Source: Hemibagrus wyckioides
Taxonomy: Eukaryota; Chordata; Actinopteri; Siluriformes; Bagridae
Reading direction: 5' to 3'
DNA length: 64,000 nucleotides
Assembly: GCF_019097595.1 (NCBI RefSeq)
Contig: NC_080710.1
Span: forward strand, 23,623,780 to 23,687,779
Below, in pieces: positions 12,451 through 26,400 of this stretch. The number at the start of each line of letters is the position of its first letter. Position 1 is the first letter of the stretch. A program made the translations under genes and the position numbers. The notes under the pieces are model-generated. The model worked only from the letters and a program-made list of their open reading frames with translations, did not search any database and had not been told where the DNA came from.

Positions 12451-15400
12451 TGTTCTAGTTGCTGCCCACCTTATGCCACCTTACAGACACACATCCCTCC
12501 TTAATGACTGTATTCATGTGAACATGTTGCCACTGTGTCACTGTTTTAAGTTTTTAACAGGGTATAGTGGAGACACACAAGTGCAAAAAGATTTTGTGTG
12601 TGTGTGTTCAAGTAATTGTTACACCGTGACATTTCAGAAAGAAGGCAGCTCTGTGCAAATTGCTTGCAAGCTCCCTGGTTCACTCTGTAAAGTCTCTGGG
12701 TTCTACTGCCAAACAACTCGCCCTCTCATGCCCTTTGACCCTGACTGATTGGGAAATAGCCCACTTTTAACAAGGGAAGTGAATGTCTATAGTCTAGTAG
12801 CTCAGACAAGCTCAGTGCCATTCTGCATGGTCTCAGCATCAACCATTACATGCAGCTACCTCTATCACTTTCCACACCTTTTTTGCAAAGAGAAGACTAA
12901 CTTGCTGATACAACTCAAGATCAAGTTGATACGTTCATCTGAAAAAGGATTACATTTCCATTTCCATTTACAGCATTTGGCAGATGCCAGACGTTCTTTG
13001 AAGACTCTGTCAATGAATACATCAATACTGGTTCACTAGGTCACGGACTAAGAATACCATCTGTCTAAAAACTTTGCTCGGAGGGAACATATCAAGAAAA
13101 GCACACATTTTTTATATTTTCTTTTAGTTTTTTAGCACTAGATTAAGTACTTCAGGAAAAGGTCTTTAGATGTTGTTGCAAGACATACAGTGACTCGGGT
13201 ATTTTGTCTTGATGGTCATCCAACCTCCCAAAAACATGCCAGTAGTTGTGAATGAGTGTGTGAATGTGTGTATGTGGTTCCATGTGATAGACTGGCTTCC
13301 AGTTCAGGGTGCATCCCTGCCTCTTGCCCAGTGTTTCCAGGATAAGCTCCAGATCCACTACGACAGCCTAAAGTGCTTACCGAAATGATGCAAAACCCAA
13401 ACATTACCAGGAAAGCTATGGCAATAACATACTGAGTCTGAACACACTATCATACAAATGGCTATGTTTGGAAGCATGTTTTATTCATGTTTGGCCTGCT
13501 TCCAATGTTCCTCCTCACCTCTGTGCGTCAGTCCTGTCTGCACCCATTCTGTCTGCCCATGTGGGATGTGTTTGAGCATCATTTTTTATGATCAGAACTT
13601 GTGGCCTGAGTGCTGCTGTACCTGCTCCTCCTCATCCTGCCACCAGCCTCAATAATTCACAGCGCTGTAGTTTAATTTGTCATCTCTTCAATAATGCATC
13701 AGGCCTCACAAGTGCATTTTGCTGTAATAAAGCTAAAGGGATTAAAACCAGCTCTTCCATCACTTGCTGCCTTTTGAATATTCATGTCCCCTGTTCCTTT
13801 TTGTTTGTTCCTGTTTTGTAAGACAATGAATGCAGCTCCATACACTGTCACTGCTTTGTCTGCTTTCCGTCTATTGTTTTGTCTTGGTTTGAAATGTCAG
13901 GGGAAGCAGCGCACAGATCCTAGTTTGGAGTTGCTGAATTTTGTGTATGGATGATGTTTTTCTTCCACCATTTTCACACCTCCGCTGCTAGTGATGAACT
14001 AGATCTTGGCTGCAGTTCTTGCTGGTTTCAGTTGCGTTACTACCTGCAAGTGAATTCAGAAATAGCTTCTTTTTTTTTATTCAGTGCTTCTCAGCTGTAC
14101 TGCCAAACACAAACTAAGAGTGGAGTTACAGTGTGGAAGGAAGAAGCAGCTGCAAATACCAATATGGCCACTTGCAGATTTTTCCTTAAGCAAAACTTTA
14201 TCCCCAAACACACCAGAGAGTAGTAAATAAATCCGTTAATCATGTGTGGATGTACACAAAGAGCCCATCAGGCACATGGAATCAAGATGCTCAGCAGAGT
14301 ATGAGGAGAGAAAGAGACTGACAGACAGGCTAATGTGTTGCCATTTTTGTGACAGAAAAAATAACCTCTCTCTCTCTCTCTCTTTCTCTCTGTCCTCTCT
14401 TTCACTTTCTGGGCTTTTCTCTCTCTATACGTCTGTGTCTCTTTCTCTCATTTTCTCTGTCACTCTCTTCATCCTTGTTTCTCTGTCTCTATATTTCACA
14501 GGAGACAAAAATCGATTGTGTCCGTGTGGCCACTAAAGGTAGGACTGTCTTACAATCATCATGTGTGAAGCTTAATTACATGCCCCTAAATGTGTGAAAG
14601 ATTTTCTTTTCGCATGTCTACAGAAATCCCTGTCATCTCACCTGGTTGTCGTGTCTTACCGAAGCTTACAGATGCTTTTATATGACAGTTCAATATCTAT
14701 GCTTCAATGCTTCAATATCTAACTCGTATTAACAGCACTGACTTAAAAAAAATAACACTTATGCTTACATTTTTAGTTTTAGATACTCTTAGGAATAAAA
14801 CACCATGAGGCATGCTGTTATAGGAAAAGTGCAACACTGAGTTACCGTTACTACTCCATTGTATTTTCTTTTCTGATAGCAGCATGTCCTGAATTATTTT
14901 ATTCCGTTTATACCACAGTGATTCACCAATTTGTCAGTTTACCAAAATGTAGCTACTCGTGTTACGGAGAAACCTCAAAGCGCAAAGTGCTTTCTTCTTG
15001 AAAATTCTCCTGTGGCAGAAAACTTACTGACTGTAACAAAACTCTGACACTGAAGACTCATACGTGACTCCTTCCAAGCATCATTATAGAAACCGCATCA
15101 TGTATTTTAAATTCATTTATTATTAGTGTCAGATGATAAAAATGTAGATGACGTGCCTGTGTGTGAGCCGTTACTATAGAAATGAGAAAAGTCAGGTCAA
15201 ATATTATTCATAAAGAACATTTAAAGACAACGATGCTGTAATTAACATGATATAACGTCACATTAAATAGCATTTTAAGACGGAATAAAAAATTATTTTC
15301 AAGAGAAAAAGTTTAAAAATGGCTAGAAACAGAACAGATTTCAATAATATAACACAAGGGTTTGTATTACAGCTGACACAACTATCAGAGCTGCTCTTTT

Positions 15401-17441
15401 ACAGAAACCTTTAATCACATGCCAATACATTTGATATCTGTGTAAAGCATTTAAAATCATGCCAAAAACGTTTGTGATAAGCTGTATACACTCTTCCATC
15501 TATTCCTCTTTATCTACAAATTAAATGTAATGCTAATGCAGTAAACCTAATAAACAGTAATGAATTTTATTATCATTTCTATGGTTATAGCATCATCAGG
15601 CTTTTAATTAATCTTAGATGAACATAAAAGCCCCGTGGTTTCTTTTCCAGCACCTTCCTACTAACGCCTTCCGTCAGTGGCTTGATGGCATAGTGAGAAC
15701 TCTATACTGTGAGGTAAAAGAAAATGAATGTGAGCACTGGGCTAGCTCTAAAGACAAGCGTTTTGAACATGAGCAGAGTTGAACAGTAATGTCGGGAAAC
15801 ACTGCTCCTCCTGACAGATGGATCATAGCTCTGCTGAATATTGAAGCACGTTTGATTTCTGGTCCCAGAACTACTTGGCAGTGGTACAGTCCTGACCTCC
15901 CGTGGACCATTAGCAAACACGGAAGGCACTTAGGAAGCCACAGGCTCGTCCCGGCGCTAGCCTCAACATCGTTTGGAATTTAATTGAGCACAGATGGTAG
16001 ATAATCTATTTTCCTTACTACATGCCATCTCCCTTAATGGTGCCAGGGCTGTGCTATGCAAATGAGGGCCTATTCACTTTATTTTTCAAGACATTCGCAG
16101 ACAGCAAATGCATCTAAATACTCCTCTCCCCAGAGCAACAATTACAATACATGTTTTGTTCTCTTTTTATTAGAAGATTATGTCATTCAAATGAAAATAT
16201 ATAGGCATGACTTTTTCAGCATTCTCATGGGACAGTGACGTTATGGGAAAATAATCAGCGACAGGGTGGTGTTATGTTTCCCCGATGGAAGTAAGGTTAC
16301 CGCTGGCATCCTACATTTTAATTACGATAACATGTTCTGTAATGTTTTATTCTGTATAGCATAAAAGAATTACAACTCGTGCTGTAGGCAGTCCATAAAA
16401 CAAGTAACACGTTCCTGCAATCACTTATATTATAGCGGCTATGAACAGCAGCTTCTCTCTCTTGAAGGTAAGACAACAAAAGCAGCTTGTCATGATCCGG
16501 GGAAAGTGTTCTATGTCCTGAAGACTCTTCTGTGGTGGAAAACTTTTAATAAAATACTAACATTTACGGAGACTCTTTCAATAAAAAAAACGTCTCCTCA
16601 CAGAAAACGATATCATGATTAGACAAGGAACAGCATGTTCATGTATTTATTATGAGGCTGAGATTATGCGCAGCATCCTTCATACAAGACCCTGTGAATT
16701 AGCTGTTACTATAGAAACGTTAAGGTTATTGGTACCCAGTGCAAAATTATATAATTCTTATCAGAACATACTTTGTTGTTATTGAAAGTAAAGAACACGA
16801 ATCAACACCTTTTGACCAATCAGAATCGTGAACTCGACAACACTGTGGTATAAAATGTGCTAACGAGTAGAAAAATAAACACGCAGAGAAAAATAAACAC
16901 GCAGACTAGCGTCACACAACTAGCAAGATGTATCAAGTAATAACTCTTAAATGTGTTGAATAACAGTAGGCTTGTCTGTCTTTCTGTCTGCCCAGCACTG
17001 TGACTAAAGAATATATTTGGCCAACCTCTGGCTTCAGCCTGCCCTTCTTTCTCTCTGTATCTCTCTCCTGTGTGCATGTTTGCCTGGAACGCTCCTTTTA
17101 GCTGCCATTATTGTGACCCAGCTCACCACGCCATACGTACGCATCGCACCGGCTGCAGGCGACAGCCAGCTAACAGGTCAGACCTTCCTCTGTCCAGCCT
17201 CTTCTCAGCTCTGTGTATGTTTGTGTCACTAAACCACGAATGGATAAATGTGTGTGTGTGTGTGTGTGTGTGTTTGTGTACACTACTCATCAAAGGTTTG
17301 AGCACACTTTTTAAAACTAATGATGATAACTTATAAACAATACAGCTATACATTCATCGAAAAAGAACAAATAGTTTTGTTTTCTGGCCATTGTCCCCAG
17401 AGATGCTCTGACATACCCCATAAGCTCCACTGTGATGTTTT

Positions 17442-17490
<49 letters not shown>

Positions 17491-20400
17491 CTCTCAATCC
17501 GACCCATGTCAAGCATCTCAGTTGGGTTAAAGTCATTCCTTCCATTACAGTCTTTTCCAGATATTCCAGCTTTGTGCTGTCAGTACTCCACAAATGCAAT
17601 AAGACATGGCTCCACCCTTTTGATAGACAGTGTTTTCCCTGTTTGAATGTTTAATGCATTGTTTCCTAAACAGCATCAGCTCTAAACCGGTAGAAAGAGC
17701 GTTCATCATAAACATCACTCTACTATTTAACAATCATCTTTGTGCTGCTAAGCTTCTGGTACATTTATTTGTCATTAGTATGTTACATGCAATTGATTCT
17801 TTGTTTTTTTTTGTAGCAATTCTCAGTTGCCTGAGATATTCTGTGCTTGGAGAACATCCAGGTTTAGGCCCCGATGTTTATTTAATATTCATCTAATGGA
17901 GAAGGTCAGATCGTATTGGATTAGCCTTGGTGTTTCTTTAGGCACACTTAATACCATTTTCAGGCCAAAAAAAGAGCCACCGGCTCATTTTTATTCAGAA
18001 TTAGAATAGGATTTCCGAGCAGAGTGGAAAGAGGGAATCAATAAAGCGCTACAAGGCCGTGTGAATCTCATCTCTTTGTGGGGCAAAGCTCTTGTATTCA
18101 ACCTGCTGTCAGAACATTACATTTAAATATTTACCAGCCTCAGCAGCAACGTGTCATGGAAACTTTCTGGGGTGTTTGTCGGGGTGGTGGGTGAGGGGCT
18201 GGGTTCTTCAAGAATTGCAAACTTTTTAGACTAGAAAGCATGTTACTGGGGAAGTTTTACTTTGTTTTTGTGCTTGGATACTTGCCATGTCTGAATCGAA
18301 TTTGGGAGGGTGTTGAAGCCAAATTATTAGGAGACATCAGCCATAACATTAAGCACCACTGACAGGTGAAGTGAATAACATTGATTATCTTGTTGCGGTG
18401 GCACCTGTCAAGGGTTGGGATATATTAGGCAGCAGGCAAACAGTCAGTTCTCAAAGTTGATGTGTTGGAAGCAGGAAAAATTGGCAAGTCTATGGATCTT
18501 GGTGACTTTCACAAGGGATAAATTGGAATGGCTAGACAACTGGGTCAGAGAATCTCCAAAACAGCAGGTCTTAAGGGGTGTTCCCAGTGTGCAGAGGTTA
18601 GTACCTACCAAAAGGCTCACTGATGTGCATGGGGTGCGAAGGCTAATCATCTGATCCAATACCACAATAGAGCTACTGTAGCACAGATTACTGAAAAAGT
18701 TAATGCTGGTTATAATATAAATGTGCAAAACACACAGTGCACCATAGCTTGCTGCATATGGGGCTGTGTAGCTGCAGGCCCCTTTAGAGTGCCCACGCTG
18801 ACCCCTGTCCATAACTTGCAGTGGGCGTGTGAGCATCAGACCTGAACCATGGAGCAATGGGAGAAAATAGCCTGGTCTGATGTATCAGGATTTCTTCTGC
18901 ATTATGTGGATGCCTATGTGCATGTACGTTGCTTACCTGGGGAAGAGATTGCACCAGGATTCTGGATTCTGGGGACCTCCACAATATTGGGCAGGTGGTT
19001 TTAATGTTCAGGCTGATAGCAATACTTGAAATCTAAAGAGGAAACTTGTTTAGTATTCAGAGGTAAACTGCATCTCTGGGTAAGTCCGAGCCTCAAGTTG
19101 AGCTTGTGTTTGTGTGTGTGTGTTTCCATGTCGTTCACCTTTTGCCATTAGAAGTGAGGGGTTTGTTTACAGTGTGCTGAAGGAGCAGCTGTTATGGCTG
19201 CAGGCTGTCTAAAGAGCTTCCCTCCCACTCAGTGCTCTCAGAGGCCACACGTCCCTCCGGCATGTACACATAAGCGTCAGCACCTCTGCAGCAGTCAGAG
19301 AGGAACTGCTCTCTACTCTGACTGTATATCTTCCCTGAGTGGGTTGCTCTGTGAATTACTGATAATTACACATAGCCATGAAACTTAAAGGAAGGAGGAA
19401 ATGAAAGAAAGGCAGCGCAAATCAGAGTGCTCGAGGTCTGATATCTTTTCATGTTCATCGGATATAGATGACATAGAAGCCTTATTAGGGACTCCTCCAC
19501 GCCGTTTATCTTGTGTTGGATTTCAAAGCCTGCTGAACAGTATACTCTTTTCAGACCATGCCTGAATCAGATACTGAGCCGTAATAACTCGGATGTGTGG
19601 TTTACAGCAGGAAATGTTACTACCCATGCTGCACATAACCTGATAAAGCACAGCACAGAAATGAGTGTAAAACATGCAAAGGACATTCTGCCATTTATCA
19701 GATGCAGCTTGTTCGCTTTCTCTGGGATTGATGAAGCTAAAGATGATATGCCTACAACAACCTTGAGATTGTAAAGCGTATCTATACTTATTTTAAAGTT
19801 TCAGGAAAAGCAGAGGTTATCTGAATATAAATAATTAATACAGTTAATAACATGATACAATTATTTATGCAAGTTCTCATCTTGCTATGCAGATTTCCTC
19901 TGGGTTGTCCTGTTTTCCATCCACTTATTCAAATCAGGTTTTACAGTGCAGCTAGCTGGAGAGTACTATTAGCTGAGGGTTTACACATTATTTATGTTCT
20001 ATTAGACAATATAGTACTTATTAAATAACTAACTTAATTAAATAACTAACTTCTTAATAAATAATAGTTACATTAAATAGCTTGCCAGAAAGTTAAACAG
20101 TACTGCTGAAAAGCTGATATTAGTAATATTCGTGCAGTGGTTAGGTAGCTGGCTAGCTTAGATTATATTTCTAAATAAGGAAGCTTTAGTTATGATACAG
20201 TTCAAATAAAAAAAAAGAAAAGAAAAGAAAGGAAAGGAAAGGAATAACTAGTCATTTCTTGTAATTTCTTCCTGCTGATGTTGAAGCACTGTAGTCATGA
20301 GTAAAGCTTTGCCAAAATGCACGTCATTGTGGTCTGGAAGCCTGTTTCCTCATCCCATAATGCTAATGAGAGCCCATAATAATTTAATTCATGAATTGTT

Positions 20401-23400
20401 AACTGATATTACAGAATTCTATTCCCAATCGTCCCCAAGCAGCTATATGTTATGTAACATGGTTATCTCTGAGCAGTAAAGCAGAAGGTACAAGCAGCTC
20501 TGCAGTCCTCATGGTCTCACCCCTGTCATCAGCGGCAGTAAAGCTGAAATTCTCCCCAAAATTAGACCTTGCTCAGTGCCACTATGGTAACCACACCGCT
20601 CAGGCTGGAGTGATGGATGTTGTCTCACACTGATTGAAAAAAGTTAAGCTGGCAGCAGGAATAGTTTTGCAGCCAGGGTCGGATTGAACAGCGTGTCCCG
20701 ACTATTTTTCATCCCCTACTCATTTGCGGTGCTGCAAATGGATTTTTCACCCGGTTCATAACTGACATGGCATCACATTATACAGTACACAGGTGAACGC
20801 TCCCCTCTCATCACCCCCAGTTCTTTCTTACATGAGGATTCACTGTGTATACTGTGCATGTGTGTGCCTCTCAATTTGTCTCTCTCTCTGTTCTTCCACA
20901 CTGACGCAAATCCCAGGTGCTGAGAGGTGCTGGTTATCTTACTTGAACAGATATTAAACTCCTGTGCCCATGGTGTGATCAGCCATCACTGCCTGCTCAG
21001 GGAACATATATTTCCAGAAGGAGTTGTCCTCTCGTTCTTTTTTTCCCCTGCGTTTCATTGGCTTGTTTTTGCTTCTTTTACGTTGCCACTCACCATATGT
21101 GACCCAGATTTGAATATCCAAAGGCTATAATGGAGAGGCTATAATTGTAGCCATGGAGAGAGAAAAAAAAATGGAGAGATAAAAACAATAGAATTGTAGA
21201 AGCATGGTTAATGGGTTTATCGCTTCCTCTCAGGTGGTAGAGAAAAGGATAGAGGAAAAAAGGAAAAAGAAGGATAGAGAGCGATAAAGAGTATAATAAC
21301 TATGCAGGACCACCAAGGGTTGAGTGACGTTTCCACAGTCGGTGATGATGAGCAACGGATTAGGCCTTGAAGAAAAAAGTAATCTGAGGGTCACATTAAA
21401 AATTCTATTAGAATAATCATTCTGTGCCCTAAGCAGCGAGTGGTGCATATCTGATGAGACACTTTTTACATGTACAGTGTATCTCTCTGAAAGTAGGCTG
21501 AAGTGTGTTTCTTGAATTGTTTTAATAGCTACCATGTCCTTGCTTATGGTTTAAAAGCAGAAGATCTAGTTTGGGTGGATTATGCTGAAAGCAAGCCAAC
21601 ACATTTAACTTCCATTTTGGTGTAATTGAGATGACCAAAAAGCCAGATGACATTAATTATTTGCTAGCTTTTCAGAAAGACCCAAGATATTGAATGTAAC
21701 AGTAAACAGACAGAAAGAAAACAAAAAAGTTTGATCAACGCTGCTCGCTCCTGCGGTGATATCTGCATGTGATATTTACTAATCCACTTCCATTTTCCAA
21801 AATAGAAAGCAATTAGTAATTTATATTAAAGCAGCCTTGATAAAGCATTTACTAAAAACGCAGCAAATATGCTATTGGGTCCAGTACGCTCCCATGTTAA
21901 TGAACACGTCCTGTCTTTGTACCATGAGCTTAATATCTGAGCTTCCAACCACATGACAGAAAAAACCAGCCCTTCCTGCCAATTTCTAACACATCCCACT
22001 AATCTGAGCTATAATATCTGTCCTGAATGCTTATTTAACAAAACAAGACTGTCTCTAATTTAACGTAAACAATGACGCAGAGACTAAAAATTTGAACTCG
22101 GTTTTCAGGGGCAGCAACCAGGAAACCTGATGCAGTGGAACCAGGAAAACCAGCAGACCACACAGTAAAGATTGCCGGAGTCATCGCTGGCATCCTCCTC
22201 TTTGTCATCATCTTCCTTGGTGTAGTGCTGGTCATGAAAAAAAGGTAAGATAGATAGATTCATAGCTCTGTAGTCTCTCAGTAATGCACATGTGCTGTTG
22301 TACTAGCTGTGTAATGTATTCTGATCTAGATTTTAAAATACCGGATTCGATCAATTAGCCGAGCCTGTCGTAATGGTTCTGTAGCAGATATTAATGAAAG
22401 CTAAGTGATCGTGTGCACTCCATCACATGAAAGTGAACTCTAGTGAATCTGCGCTGTTTTTCTCTCGACTCTCAAACACGCCCTTTTGTCAGCTGAAGAC
22501 AGAATAATTGATTTGATTGCGCTGATAACCGCCATTAAACTAGTTGTGGCACCAGTGTATGACACATGATGAAATATTCATATTTTTTCCTCCATGCTTT
22601 ACTCAAACAAATGAACATGTATTAATGACCCTGAAACAGGAAATAGGAAAACATTTCTGAAGTTTATCGCATGCAGTAGAGAAAAAGCAAAGCAAGATAA
22701 GAGGGAAAATCTGATGAAAGCTTTTTTTTTCCCCAAAGAGAGGCCTAGGGCATGTTGCTTCAGGGAGGTTTACATTCGCTCTCGTCCTCAGCTGGAGTGC
22801 AAAGCCCTTTGAGTTCTGCACAAAAAAAAAAAAAAAAAAAACCTCAGGATGAAAAACTCTGCAAATAGCCCAATGTCTTTATAGAGCGAAGAGCCACTAA
22901 CGCACACACTGTGTAAGTAGGCTAGTGACTTTGAATAGTCAGGATGTAATTTGAAAGAAAGAGCGAGACAGAGAAAATATGTTTTTAATCCGAGTCATTA
23001 CCTCATCTGAATAAGGATATTCGTCTCTATTGATTCTGCTGGCGAGTTTCAGAATGGCCAGATATTTAAAGAGGCATGCCTTCATTTTGCTGACAAAGAA
23101 AGATAGCCAATTACATCAAATCGATTATTTGCAATAGTAGTTTAGTTTTTAGCATAATGAGCTTGGCATGTCAGGTTATAAATTAATGTGATTTGATGGG
23201 GAAGGGAATAACTTCATGATTGAGACAGACACATAATAAACTGTATGTGGCAAAGTTATTTGATAAGCCCTGGAATATGTGTTAGTCATTTAGATATACA
23301 GTACAGCGTTAAAGCCCGCAGTGTATATAATATGTAGTAGATCGCCGTATTGAAAACTTTCTTCTTGTTCGTCTGTCTGTCTAGCTATACCCAATAAAAA

Positions 23401-26400
23401 CTGGGCCTGTTTTTTCCCAAAAGCGTCTTATTGTTAAAATGATTTTAACTGCTAGACAGAGTCTCCAAGGCCATACAGTGTTACGGATAATGTTTATGCT
23501 TGGACCCTTTTGGGAAATCAAACTCTATCCTAACAGCTTTACCTGTAACTCTGTCTTTCTTGATCTTTCCATCTCTGCTATCTAATGTGACAGCAGCAAT
23601 TTCGCTTGAGTAACAGCTTCCCAGAGTTCCTTTCGCCTACCTCTCTCTTGTGGTACATACTTAAGGCCTGAAGAAGTTTATTTGTCAGTAAGTGCCCTTC
23701 CCTGCCCCCCCCGTCCTCTCCCCCTTCAGTCAGTCAGAGGCAGGACTCACGAGCCTTTGCCCTTACAGCCACTCAGGTAGCTCCTCACTTGTGTCACCAT
23801 ATCAGGTTTTGTTCATTTTCTATTCTTCAGACATTAATCTTTTTACTTTTTCTTTCCTTCCATTTACATTCTCCCCTCTCCACCACTGCTTTAATCCTTC
23901 CACCACCCCACTCGGCAGAAGAACCTATCACTCCTACACTTATTACCTGTAAGTAACCACTTTGTGAAACGCTTAGTTGCCATGCTTTCTCTCCACCACA
24001 CCGTTTGATATTCCATGCATGAAACCCAGTGGCTTCCTTCCTCCTTTCAAACTGAAGCACAAGCTTTCTAGTGTTCTTGCTGTTTGGCACTGAAATAACA
24101 CATTCTGTCTGAAGATGTCTATCGTTCAGGGTCCACTCTGATATTTCAATCTTTTGTGCCATCTAAGTGTTACATTTTCTAATTATATTCACATAAAAAT
24201 CATACACCAGCACTAACTGTGGTGCATTTCGAAATGAAAACCTCCAGCAATATTGCCTTTATTTATCATGAGATGATTCTGCACTGCTCCAGTTTGAAGG
24301 GTGATTTTTGTTATTTTACTGATCCCTTGAAAGTTAATGAATGAATTATGAGCTGCTAGTTTTCCCCTTGCTATAAGTTGCAGACAAAGGGAAAGCTGTA
24401 TGATGCTCAGACCTCAATGCAGTGAAATGATGACTAACCTGAAGCCTCTGCCATCCCACAAACATCATACAGACACAAAACCAGCCACGGTTGTGTCTGC
24501 TTGTTCACCTAACCCTATTCTGCATCCCGTCTCACCCCGCCATTATTCATTACTCTTTAATTCGAATTTAACCAAATCTCATCTCACAGCTTCAGTTGGT
24601 TTTCTCCTCTCCATGTTTATGCTTTGGTTTGTGCATGGCCTTGCTGACAGCATGCAAATCCTTCTTTTGCTTTATGCTTTAAAAAGCTGCGTTTTCTCTG
24701 TTATTAGACTGCGGTCATTAAGACTGAAAGAGCCAGACGTCCCTGTCTAGGCCCAGAGTGAGGCAAGCTGCAGAGGGAGGAGAGAGCAGTACAGTCTTGT
24801 GCTTTTAACACTTTAACGTCAAGACTCTGTGCATTTGATTCTGCTCGAGTTTATATTCCAGTCATAATTAGATTGTATCACATCGTCAAGCTCTCTTTCT
24901 AAGTCATGCTTTAATCCTTCGAACAGTTCAGAGTTTCTCTTTTGTACCAAACTGTCTTTTAGAAAGAATTTGTCTTGGCTACAGCGTTTGCCAGATTGCT
25001 AGCTGTCACTGTTCCCTGAGCTAGTATTTTAAATAAGACTCTGCAGAATGTCTACAGGGCCTGTAGCTAATTCCTTGATGGAAAGAACAGGTTTCTTTCT
25101 TTTTTCATTTCTAGACATCACTATATTTAGAACCGTGACCATGCTTTAATGTTACTACATGTTGGTACAGCCTCCCTATCCAAACAGGGTCTTTTCATAG
25201 CAACAGAGAAAGATAAGAAAAATAGAAACGCATGTTAGATTTATTTATTCCTTTATTTCCCATCATTTTTAAAGCAAACCTGTCCATGCATTTAGCAACA
25301 TCATATAGCTGTGTGTGTGATAATGCTGGCTTTAGATAATGTCTGTTTGTTTTTACAATTTACCAACATAAAAAATAATATATCGATTATAAAAGTATTA
25401 ACACTTTTAGATGTATTTTTCACTTAACAGGTTTGATTTGATTTAGGTGGAGATTTTCTGTTGTACGATCATATTATACTTTCTTTTCAGAGATCAGTTT
25501 GGTCTCACATTTATACACAGTAGATATTAAAAAATAGGCACGTAAAGAAAAACGTACATCTACATTGAGGGCATGTAGGGCAAACATTCACTTTAGACTT
25601 TTTCCCTTTTTTTTCTTGCATTTTTGGACTTTTAGGAGACAGTTGCAATTGTCTGTAATGTAAAGCATGTTTTGTCGTTTCTGTGAAATAGTGTGGTAGC
25701 ACCGCATTCTCCATCACTCCCTCAGAGAGATGCTGCCACAGATGTGGCATTCATAAAGCCTGTAAGGGGCAGCCTCTGGCAGGATCCCCCCCCCCTCTCT
25801 CTCTCTCCATCACTCGCTAGTGCTTAACAGGAAAGGCAGGGAGACAGGCCCATTTAACTCAGGCCTGCGACAGAGTGAGCCCCGGCGTGTTCGAGCCTTA
25901 ATTAAATCCTGCACCGAGAGCTCACGCAGAACAAGAATCAAATTAATTGCAACAAGGGGATGTACATTTGTCTCATTTGACAGCGTCTGTGTGCTGAAGA
26001 GGAGCAGCAGGTAGGGGAAGTGTAGAGGGAAGTCGAGGCAATTTGCACCCTCTTACCACAAGCCTGATAGATCGGGGAGCCATCAAGAGTCACCTTTTGT
26101 CCAGGTGCCTTGTTCGTTGCCAAGTAACCCTCAATCAAGTTTAGCAGTTCATCCCACTGACCCTTTCTAACAGCAAGGGGATATGATAAGCCAGCTTAGT
26201 AACACTTTGTAAATGAGTTGCCAGCATACACTAATTTATTCAGTGGGCCTGGCTGAGCAGCAGACACTCCAACATGACTCAGAGTTAATTCATTAGTGTT
26301 AATTGGTGGATGGGAGCACACCTGGGGATTTGCACATAGCAGCCACACTCCCATACTGCCCTCAGGGGGGAAATAGACATATTGCCAAATTTTAAAGATA

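Larger units (their letters stand above)
10759..14501 (+). other. Intron (3.7 kb) after FN3-4
   Basis: Contains a candidate regulatory stretch at 12185-12400 (octamer-like ATATGCAAAT and several TAATTGG/ATTAG words). It also has a GT microsatellite at 12407-12453, a SINE tail fragment near 12955-13000 and a SINE fragment at 13195-13395. A CT-rich tract leads into the next acceptor. No extra exon seen. Confidence 0.8.
14539..22108 (+). other. Intron (7.6 kb) before the transmembrane exon
   Basis: Rich in repeats: two members of a dispersed family (14870-15210 and 16335-16865), a short tandem duplication (16871-16906), GT and CT microsatellites (17249-17279, 17446-17488), a possible Tc1-type end (17279-17400), an internally deleted Tc1-like copy (18334-19020) and an A/G tract (20206-20244). 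No additional exon recognised. Confidence 0.8.

Noticed and set aside
12380..12748. Open frame of 122 codons through a GT repeat
   Set aside because: It is open only because GT repeats lack stops; its Val/Cys run is microsatellite translation.
18444..18857. Minus-strand open frame of 137 codons
   Set aside because: It lies entirely in the Tc1-like relic and is antisense to the decayed transposase reading.
25961..26011. Possible exon between TTTGACAG and GTAGGG
   Set aside because: The sequence does not resemble any receptor phosphatase, and its length of about 30 nt could be chance in a 14-kb intron.
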